DNA of 7,212 nucleotides. Origin: Chitinophaga pinensis (GTDB lineage Bacteria > Bacteroidota > Bacteroidia > Flavobacteriales_D > Crocinitomicaceae). A model generated the notes under the pieces. The model saw only the letters and a list, made by a program, of their open reading frames with translations, did no database searches and had not been told where the DNA came from. The translations under genes were made by a program, and so were the position numbers. This document shows, in pieces, positions 1-5,098 of this stretch. Each line of letters opens with the position of its first letter. The stretch's first letter is position 1. The DNA is taken from contig CAMBRH010000178.1 of assembly GCA_945870115.1 (NCBI GenBank), positions 1 through 7,212 on the forward strand, written 5' to 3'.

Positions 1-3
1 CAA

Positions 4-38
4 AAAAGCCTCATCTTGAAAATTAAAATGAGGCTTTT
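4..38 (-). terminator. Rho-independent terminator after the isomerase gene
   Basis: An 11-bp perfect inverted repeat (AAAAGCCTCAT at 4-14 and ATGAGGCTTTT at 28-38) encloses a 13-base loop. Read on the minus strand, the hairpin ends in a run of six T, as expected for a terminator of the gene whose stop codon lies at 60-62. The other strand ends in four T, so weaker termination of a plus-strand transcript entering from the left is possible. Confidence 0.85.
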
Positions 39-59
39 ATATTATTTCTAATTATTTAA

Positions 60-1160
60 TTAATGATTATGTCCATCATGTTCGTTGTGTTCTTGAACTG
101 GTGGTGCTGGTTGTATGTCTAAAATTTCTAAGTCAAAAACTAAATCAGAATATGGAGGAATTGCTCCTGGTCTTCCAGCTGCTCCATACGCTTGCATGTA
201 AGGAATGATAAAAATACCTCTTCCGCCTTTTCCAAGCATTTCTAAACCTTCTTCAAAACCTTTAATCATAGATTGAACTTTGTATTGAAAATCCATTGGC
301 GCACCACGATCTCTTGAAGAATCAAATTTTGTTCCATCTAAAAATGTTCCAGTATAATGAACAGATAATTTTTCACCGCTAACTGGTTTTGCCAATCCTC
401 CTTCATTTTGAATTACATAAACTAACCCTGAAGCAGTTTGTTTCGCATCTGGGTATTTTTTCTTAACTTCATCTAATAAATAAGAATTGTACTCAACTGG
501 AGTCATTTTTGCAATTTTGTCAAATTTTGCTTTTTTCTCAGCTTCAATTTTTTCAATTTTAGCAACATTCTCATTGAAAATTTTTGTTGCATCCCAATTT
601 TTGTATATTTTTCCAACTCTTAAAATGGTAACTTTTGTCATTACATCGTCTTGAACAATTAAATTTACAATATCCATTCCTTCCACAACGTGACCAAAAA
701 CAGTATGTTTTCCATCTAACCAAGGAGTTGCTTTATGTGTAATAAAAAATTGACTTCCATTCGTTGCTGGACCAGAATTTGCCATAGATAAAATTCCAGG
801 ACCAGTATGTTTTAAATCTGGATGAATTTCATCAGCAAATTTATATCCTGGATCTCCAGAACCAGTTCCAAGTGGACAACCACCTTGAATCATAAAATCT
901 TTAATTACCCTGTGAAATTTTAATCCATCGTAATAAGGTTTTGAAAAAACTTTGTCTTTGTTTGTGAATTTCCCCTCAGTCAAACCAACAAAATTAGCAA
1001 CTGTCATTGGCGTTTTTTCAGCTTCTAATTTAACAACAATTATTCCTTTAGTTGTTTCAAATTTCGCATACAAACCATCTTCTCTAGCTGGAGTTTTTTG
1101 AGCAAATAAATTACCAAAAACACTCACAGAAATTGATAATGCTAAAAATATATTTTTCAT
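60..1160 (-). CDS. Secreted dual-domain peptidyl-prolyl cis-trans isomerase (cyclophilin + FKBP)
   Basis: This protein of 366 residues should catalyse cis-trans isomerisation of Xaa-Pro bonds and assist folding outside the cytoplasm. Residues 1-20 form a signal peptide with likely cleavage between A20 and Q21. Residues about 30-185 are a cyclophilin domain: FHRVIKDFMIQGG at 82-94 carries the catalytic Arg (R84), NGSQFFIT lies at 134-141, and PWLDGKHTVFG at 146-156 supplies the Trp and His of the substrate pocket. A charged Lys/Glu-rich linker (about 190-240) leads to an FKBP domain at about 245-348. Visible FKBP pocket residues are Y269, F279, D280, the QSMIKGF stretch at 296-302 and AYG at 324-326. 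The tail (356-366) has four His and could bind metal, as the SlyD tail does; that is inference. Both catalytic domains look intact. It is a single gene, divergent from surE, with a terminator behind it. The start is the ATG that opens the signal peptide; the upstream bases are A-rich without a clear Shine-Dalgarno site. Confidence 0.93.
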   Translation of the reverse strand: MKNIFLALSISVSVFGNLFAQKTPAREDGLYAKFETTKGIIVVKLEAEKTPMTVANFVGLTEGKFTNKDKVFSKPYYDGLKFHRVIKDFMIQGGCPLGTGSGDPGYKFADEIHPDLKHTGPGILSMANSGPATNGSQFFITHKATPWLDGKHTVFGHVVEGMDIVNLIVQDDVMTKVTILRVGKIYKNWDATKIFNENVAKIEKIEAEKKAKFDKIAKMTPVEYNSYLLDEVKKKYPDAKQTASGLVYVIQNEGGLAKPVSGEKLSVHYTGTFLDGTKFDSSRDRGAPMDFQYKVQSMIKGFEEGLEMLGKGGRGIFIIPYMQAYGAAGRPGAIPPYSDLVFDLEILDIQPAPPVQEHNEHDGHNH

Positions 1161-1272
1161 TTCTTCTTTTTATTGTTTAAAATTGTTACTAAATTTCATG
1201 TAAAAATAATCATTTTTTCTTTTACTCGAATTGCATAACAAAATAAATGCCAAAAATTCTTATATTCGCAAT
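1161..1272. promoter_or_regulatory. Divergent intergenic region between isomerase and surE
   Basis: These 112 very AT-rich bases must hold the start signals for both divergent genes. I looked for the Bacteroidota housekeeping promoter (TTG, then about 17-20 bases, then TAnnTTTG) on both strands and found no convincing full match. TATATTCG at 1261-1268 differs from TAnnTTTG by one base, but it lies only four bases before the surE ATG and has no TTG at the right distance. No promoter position is assigned. Confidence 0.4.
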
Positions 1273-2043
1273 ATGAATTCAAAAAAACCATTAATTTTAG
1301 TTACCAATGACGATGGGATTTTCTCCAAAGGAATCCGTTCTTTAGTAGAAGTTGCCTCTACTTTTGGTGAAGTTATTGTTATTGCCCCTGAGAAACCTCA
1401 ATCTGGAATGGGACATGCAATTACAATAAACAACATTTTAAGAATGAATTCCTCCGATATTTTTGGAGAAATTAAAGCTTATACGTGCACCGGAACTCCA
1501 GTTGATTGCGTCAAATTAGGAATTTATGAATTACTGAAAAGAAAACCAGACTTATTAATTTCAGGGATTAATCACGGAGAAAATACAAGTACAAACGTGC
1601 TTTATTCGGGAACAATGTCAGCAGCTGTTGAAGGTGCGATGGAAAACATTCCTTCTATAGGCTTTTCTTTAGCTGATTTTAATTCTGATGCTGATTTTTC
1701 GCTTTCAAAATTAGTTGTGAAACAAACAATTGAAGCGGTTTTAAAAAATAAAATTCCACAAGGAACGTGTTTAAATGTAAATGTTCCTAAAATTACTATC
1801 GAAGAATATAAAGGTCTGAAAATTTGTCGTGCTGCACACGCATTTTGGGAAGACCGATTTGAAAAACGACAAGATCAATTTGGAAATACTTACTTTTGGT
1901 TGACAGGCGAATTCAATCACCAAGATAAAGGGGAAGACACAGATTTATTCGCTATGCAACATGGATTTGCGAGTATTGTTCCTATTCAATTTGATATGAC
2001 GGCTTATCATGCTATTGGAGAATTAAATTCTTGGGAAATTTAA
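1273..2043 (+). CDS. surE: 5'/3'-nucleotidase SurE
   Basis: SurE removes the phosphate from nucleoside monophosphates (and in some species short polyphosphate) with a divalent metal, in the cytoplasm. The family signature is complete. LVTNDDG at residues 9-15 gives the two metal-binding Asp (D13, D14). S44 lies in KPQSGMGHA, and N100 in SGINHGEN matches the conserved metal-ligand Asn. YSGTMSAAVEGAM at 111-123 is the conserved helix after the active site. CTGTPVDCV at 72-80 is also typical. The length of 256 residues is normal for the family. The reading frame stays open back to a TTG at 1231, but the ATG at 1273 starts MNSKKPLILVTNDDG, the usual distance from the N-terminus to the metal site, so the upstream extension is rejected. 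It appears to be a single gene; 81 bases separate it from the next one. Confidence 0.96.
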   Translation: MNSKKPLILVTNDDGIFSKGIRSLVEVASTFGEVIVIAPEKPQSGMGHAITINNILRMNSSDIFGEIKAYTCTGTPVDCVKLGIYELLKRKPDLLISGINHGENTSTNVLYSGTMSAAVEGAMENIPSIGFSLADFNSDADFSLSKLVVKQTIEAVLKNKIPQGTCLNVNVPKITIEEYKGLKICRAAHAFWEDRFEKRQDQFGNTYFWLTGEFNHQDKGEDTDLFAMQHGFASIVPIQFDMTAYHAIGELNSWEI

Positions 2044-2079
2044 AATTCCAAAGAAATGATATTTAACTGTATTTTATTG

Positions 2080-2099
2080 AACGAATTTTAAAACGAATT
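2080..2099 (+). promoter_or_regulatory. Direct repeat AACGAATT x2 upstream of the sigma cluster
   Basis: AACGAATT occurs at 2080-2087 and again at 2092-2099, a 12-base spacing close to one helical turn, ending 25 bases before the start of the first gene of the cluster. The placement suits an operator or an autoregulated ECF promoter. In such AT-rich DNA a repeated octamer could also be chance. No TTG/TAnnTTTG pair was recognised here. Confidence 0.25.
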
Positions 2100-2124
2100 G
2101 TACAAAGGAAAAAACAATAGAAAG

Positions 2125-3513
2125 ATGAAATTTTTATACCTCATATTAAGTGTGATTTTTTGTACGCAAATTAATTCTCAAATTATTGGTCAAGAGCAAA
2201 TTAGAACGACAAATTCTAATTCAAATAATTTTGAAACAAAAGAAGAGAAAGTAAGTGAGCAAGCCGATACAATTTCAAATGACTTAGAACTTTCAAAAAA
2301 AGTTAAGACAAAAAACATAGAACTTAAGGAGAAAAAATCTGCTGAAAAGCCTAGTTTAATAGAGAATAAAAATATTGAAGGAGTGAGCACGATGCCCGGT
2401 TCCACGAAAGTTTCGATTGAAAAACCTCAATCAATTGTTATTGAATCAAAAAGTGAAGATTTAGAAGATGTTGAAATCAGCACTGAATCTCAAAAAATAC
2501 AAGATAAGTCTTTGGAAGATAATTTGAAAAATGCAAAAGATTTAGATATTCCTACAATAAATCAGGAAGGAAATTTACAGCAAGATCAAAAACAATTAGG
2601 AACGAGTTTTTTCAAATCAAAAGTTGCGGCAAATTCACAATCAACTCAACGTTCTCCGACGTATCAGCAACAAACAGAAATGCAAAATATTGTAAATCAA
2701 TACAAAAAAACTGCGCCCAATTCTTTTGAATACCATTTTTATAAATATGTGGCTGGAAATTATAATGTGGGCTTAATTGAAGATTTGAATGAAGCTTTTA
2801 AATTAAATCCTAAAAATGTGGATGTTCAAATTCAATATGCTGCCTATAATTTTATAAAAAATGATGATGAGAATTTAAAGCAAAACTTAGACTTCTTGCT
2901 TGAAAATAAGAAAATTGAAAAAGAGGTTTTAATTTATGCAAAACATTTATTGGAAAGTGTTCCAACAAGTGGAATTTTGCTAACTCACGGATTTGATGAT
3001 ACATATTCTGCCTTGTATGTGCAAAATAACATGAATATTAGACCAGATGTACAACTAATTTCAATGGATTTTATGCAAAGTGAATATTACAGAAATTCAC
3101 TAAAAAGTATTGGTTTTTCAATTCCAGTTTTTTTTAATATTGATGTTGATTTTTTTAAATCATTTTGCGAATTGAATAAAACTAAAAATCTTCAAATTAG
3201 TATGACTTTTCCAAAACCTTATTTAAAAGAAATTGAAGCGAATATTTCTGTTTTAGGTCTGACTTTGATTTATAGTGAAAATCCAATAAATTTGGCAGAA
3301 AGAAATGAAACGTATTTTAATGAGATGGAAAATAGTAAAATGATTTGCAATTTTTCTACGGAGAAAATGAAAAAGTTGTCTTCAAATTATTTACCTTTAT
3401 TGATGAGTTTAAAAAAAGAATATGAAATTCAAGAAAATAAAACAAAAGTTCTTGAAATGAATAAATTAATTGACAAAATTAAATTCCAAGCTGGACTGAT
3501 AAATATGAAATAA
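2125..3513 (+). CDS. Exported protein with disordered region, TPR-like helices and DUF2723-like C-terminal segment
   Basis: The function is unknown. The 462-residue protein begins with a signal peptide (residues 1-18, MKFLYLILSVIFC..INS, likely cut before Q19), so it should be periplasmic or outside the cell. Residues about 19-185 are low-complexity, rich in Lys, Glu, Ser and Gln, and probably disordered. Residues about 190-275 look helical and TPR-like (FYKYVAGNYNVG, LNEAFKLNPKN). Residues about 280-330 hold a hydrophobic strand, then GFDDTY, YVQ, IRPDVQLISMDFM and a Tyr-rich end. This resembles the soluble C-terminal part of DUF2723 membrane proteins (pattern GDNDT, a Trp/Tyr-Gln pair, R.DV..V..S). 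That resemblance is from memory and needs a profile search. No membrane helix follows the signal peptide, so the multi-helix part of DUF2723 proteins is absent. The frame is open back to a TTG at 2098, but the ATG at 2125 begins the signal peptide. Cys13 has no lipobox (VIFC), so a lipoprotein is unlikely. The gene ends 14 bases before the sigma factor gene, so the two are probably co-transcribed. Confidence 0.85.
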   Translation: MKFLYLILSVIFCTQINSQIIGQEQIRTTNSNSNNFETKEEKVSEQADTISNDLELSKKVKTKNIELKEKKSAEKPSLIENKNIEGVSTMPGSTKVSIEKPQSIVIESKSEDLEDVEISTESQKIQDKSLEDNLKNAKDLDIPTINQEGNLQQDQKQLGTSFFKSKVAANSQSTQRSPTYQQQTEMQNIVNQYKKTAPNSFEYHFYKYVAGNYNVGLIEDLNEAFKLNPKNVDVQIQYAAYNFIKNDDENLKQNLDFLLENKKIEKEVLIYAKHLLESVPTSGILLTHGFDDTYSALYVQNNMNIRPDVQLISMDFMQSEYYRNSLKSIGFSIPVFFNIDVDFFKSFCELNKTKNLQISMTFPKPYLKEIEANISVLGLTLIYSENPINLAERNETYFNEMENSKMICNFSTEKMKKLSSNYLPLLMSLKKEYEIQENKTKVLEMNKLIDKIKFQAGLINMK

Positions 3514-3527
3514 CTATTTTGAAATAA

Positions 3528-4118
3528 ATGCAGATTTTGCGCAAAAAATATAATACGTTTTCTGACGAAGAACTAATGAAACTCCATTCAAAAGGAGATA
3601 AGTTAGCCTTTGATGAAATTTATATGCGCTATTCAAAAGCAATGTTTTCATTTTTCAAACGCTTGTTGTGGCAAGATGTTGAAAAATCGGAGGACTTTGT
3701 ACACGATTTATTTGCCAAAATTATTCAAAAACCAGAATCATTCGATCAAGAAAGATCTTTTAAGACATGGTTTTATTCAGTTGCAAATAACATGGTAAAA
3801 AACGAATATAAAAAGCAAGAAATTCGCAAAAACACCTCTTATCGCATTGAACCAAGCTTTGAGTCAAAAGATGAATCGAAAAATGTTTTTAGTGAAGTTC
3901 ACGATACCATTTTTGGTGAAGCATTTGAAATTCAATTAAATGAAATGGACCAAAAACACAGTGAAGTTTTTAAACTAAGGCATTTTGACGGATTGTCTAT
4001 CAAAGAAATTGCTGAAGTTTTGAATGCAAATGAAGGAACAATAAAATCGCGTTTATTTTACGCAACTAAGTATTTAGCTGAAGGCTTGAAAGAGTTCAAT
4101 CCGGTTAATGAACTATAA
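3528..4118 (+). CDS. ECF-type RNA polymerase sigma-70 factor
   Basis: The 196-residue protein should direct RNA polymerase to a specific set of promoters. Region sigma-2 spans about residues 24-95: AFDEIYMRYSKAMFSFFKRL, then EDFVHDLFAKII at 55-66 (core binding), then FKTWFYSVANNMVKNEYKK at 78-96 (melting and -10 recognition). A polar linker at about 100-130 leads to sigma-4 at about 134-186, where DGLSIKEIAEVLNANEGTIKSR (154-175) forms the helix-turn-helix for the -35 element. There is no sigma-1 or sigma-3 region, which fits the ECF (group 4) class. The ATG lies 14 bases after the preceding stop codon. The gene stands between an exported protein and a single-pass membrane protein, a layout that suggests control by an envelope signal. 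Its target promoters cannot be told from this window. The family call is firm; the subgroup is not assigned. Confidence 0.95.
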   Translation: MQILRKKYNTFSDEELMKLHSKGDKLAFDEIYMRYSKAMFSFFKRLLWQDVEKSEDFVHDLFAKIIQKPESFDQERSFKTWFYSVANNMVKNEYKKQEIRKNTSYRIEPSFESKDESKNVFSEVHDTIFGEAFEIQLNEMDQKHSEVFKLRHFDGLSIKEIAEVLNANEGTIKSRLFYATKYLAEGLKEFNPVNEL

Positions 4119-4190
4119 ATGAAGAGTGAAGAATTAAAAATTAAAAATAAAGAATTAATCAATGTGACATTAAGTCAAGTTCAAAACTAA
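4119..4190 (+). repeat. AT-rich intergenic element with a 23-codon open frame
   Basis: Directly after the sigma stop codon the sequence is built of near-repeats of GAATTAAAAATTAAAAATAAA and GAATTAATC. It carries an ATG frame touching the stop codon (TAAATG) that would encode a 23-residue Lys/Glu/Asn-rich peptide starting MKSEELKIKNKEL. From memory, AT-rich GAATTAAAAATTAAAAAT-type stretches are frequent between genes in Bacteroidota, and their translations look like this. I therefore treat it as repeat DNA and not as a gene. Confidence 0.4.
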
Positions 4191-4240
4191 ATAAGCTCGA
4201 CATGAAAGTGCAGAATAATGAATGATTAATTTAAAAAAAT

Positions 4241-4279
4241 ACTTTGTGAACTTTGCGAAACACTTTTGCGAACTTTGCG
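4241..4279. repeat. CTTTGCG short tandem repeat (two copies of a 17-18 base unit)
   Basis: ACTTTGTGAACTTTGCG (4241-4257) is followed after four bases by ACTTTTGCGAACTTTGCG (4262-4279). Each unit holds two CTTTGCG-like heptamers, giving four in 38 bases: 4242, 4251, 4263 (with one extra T) and 4273. The element lies 33 bases before the start of the putative anti-sigma gene. The core GAACTTTG is one base from the Bacteroidota -7 consensus TAnnTTTG, so a promoter-like role is possible. From memory, similar CTTTGCGAACTTTGCG units recur between genes in flavobacterial genomes; this cannot be checked here. Confidence 0.6.
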
Positions 4280-4311
4280 TTTAAATAAAATAATGCGTTA
4301 AAAATAAAACA

Positions 4312-5022
4312 ATGGAAACACTAGATTTTGATACCGTTTTCTTAAAAAAATTCGTTGAACTTTCTTCCTTGGAAAAAGAGGAAATGAAAGATTTATTTTC
4401 TAACGAATATGAATTTAATCAAATGAAATTTACGTTAAATTCAATTAATAAAACCATTGAATCAAAAAATAACAACATTTCACCGTCCCTGGATGTGAAA
4501 AATCGATTGGACTCACTTTATGCTAGAACTTATCAAAACAAAGGTATTTTGTGGTATAATTCTATTGGCACATTTTTTATAAATGCTGATAAGAATTGGT
4601 ACAACCAAAATCTAGTTCGCATTGCTGCCGTTTTTGTGGTTGTATTATCTGTATATCCTTTTTTAAATAAGTCAGAATTTGATTCAAAAGTTACTTTGAG
4701 TAAAAATGAACTTGAAGTAAAAAATAAATCCATTGAGAAAATTGCAACAAAAGAAAATACAAGTTCACCGCAAGAAGAACAAAATGATGTTCTTGATATT
4801 AATTCTGAAGAAGCGCAAGCAACAGTTTTAACATCTGCAAAGACAATTTCATTTGATGAAATGCCAATGCTGGCTGAATCTGATCTGTCCGCTAGTTCAT
4901 CTGTGGAATTTGCTCATCCTGATGGAATCTTCAAAGAAGTTGAAAAAAGCACTGATAATCAATCTGTTTTTTCAGTAAAATCCAACCCAGGATTTTTAGA
5001 TTTAATGACTGCAACTTATTGA
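4312..5022 (+). CDS. Single-pass membrane protein, putative anti-sigma factor
   Basis: The 236-residue protein has no family I can name with confidence. Residues 1-100 are acidic, polar and mostly helical (KKFVELSSLEKEEMKDLF; PSLDVKNRLDSLYART) and should lie in the cytoplasm. Residues about 101-117 (LVRIAAVFVVVLSVYPF) form one membrane helix. The remaining 119 residues are Ser/Glu/Lys-rich, probably disordered and outside the inner membrane, ending in a short hydrophobic stretch (GFLDLMTATY). There is no zinc-binding HxxxCxxC motif of the classical anti-sigma domain and no FecR-like domain that I can see. The anti-sigma role is inferred from topology and from the position after the sigma gene on the same strand. 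The 193-base gap means it may have its own promoter. Alternatives are a scaffold or a structural membrane protein. The ATG chosen is the first in frame and follows an A-rich leader (AAAATAAAACA). A strong terminator follows 22 bases after the stop codon. Confidence 0.85.
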   Translation: METLDFDTVFLKKFVELSSLEKEEMKDLFSNEYEFNQMKFTLNSINKTIESKNNNISPSLDVKNRLDSLYARTYQNKGILWYNSIGTFFINADKNWYNQNLVRIAAVFVVVLSVYPFLNKSEFDSKVTLSKNELEVKNKSIEKIATKENTSSPQEEQNDVLDINSEEAQATVLTSAKTISFDEMPMLAESDLSASSSVEFAHPDGIFKEVEKSTDNQSVFSVKSNPGFLDLMTATY

Positions 5023-5044
5023 GTTAAAAAAAAATAATTATCAA

Positions 5045-5082
5045 AAAAAAATCCCGTTCAAAATGTTGAACGGGATTTTTTT
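5045..5082. terminator. Bidirectional terminator between convergent genes
   Basis: A perfect 17-bp inverted repeat (5045-5061 and 5066-5082) closes on a 4-base loop (AATG). The core ATCCCGTTCAA/TTGAACGGGAT is flanked by A on the left and T on the right, so each strand shows a hairpin followed by a T run. It lies 22 bases after the stop of the putative anti-sigma gene and 16 bases beyond the stop of the convergent adhesin gene, and should serve both. Confidence 0.95.
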
Positions 5083-5098
5083 GTTAAATAAAATATGA

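Noticed and set aside
1231..1272. TTG start extending SurE by 14 residues
   Set aside because: SurE proteins begin a few residues before the VTNDDG metal site; the ATG at 1273 gives that length.
2098..2124. TTG start extending the exported protein by 9 residues
   Set aside because: It would place a charged stretch (MYKGKNNRK) before the signal peptide; the ATG at 2125 starts a normal signal peptide.
2161..2163. Lipoprotein attachment at Cys13 of the exported protein
   Set aside because: The residues before it (VIF) do not fit a lipobox, which needs a small residue directly before Cys.
2190..2405. 71-codon open frame on the minus strand
   Set aside because: It lies wholly inside the low-complexity part of the exported-protein gene on the other strand. 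The translation is Ser/Phe-rich, as expected for the reverse of Lys/Glu-rich codons, and resembles no family.
3610..3798. 62-codon open frame on the plus strand
   Set aside because: It is in another frame within the sigma-2 coding region, which has clear family motifs in the main frame.
4241..4279. CRISPR-like array
   Set aside because: There are only two short units with a 4-base gap, no spacers of normal length and no cas genes.
4533..4733. 66-codon open frame on the minus strand
   Set aside because: It is opposite the membrane-helix region of the putative anti-sigma gene, with no family features or start signals.
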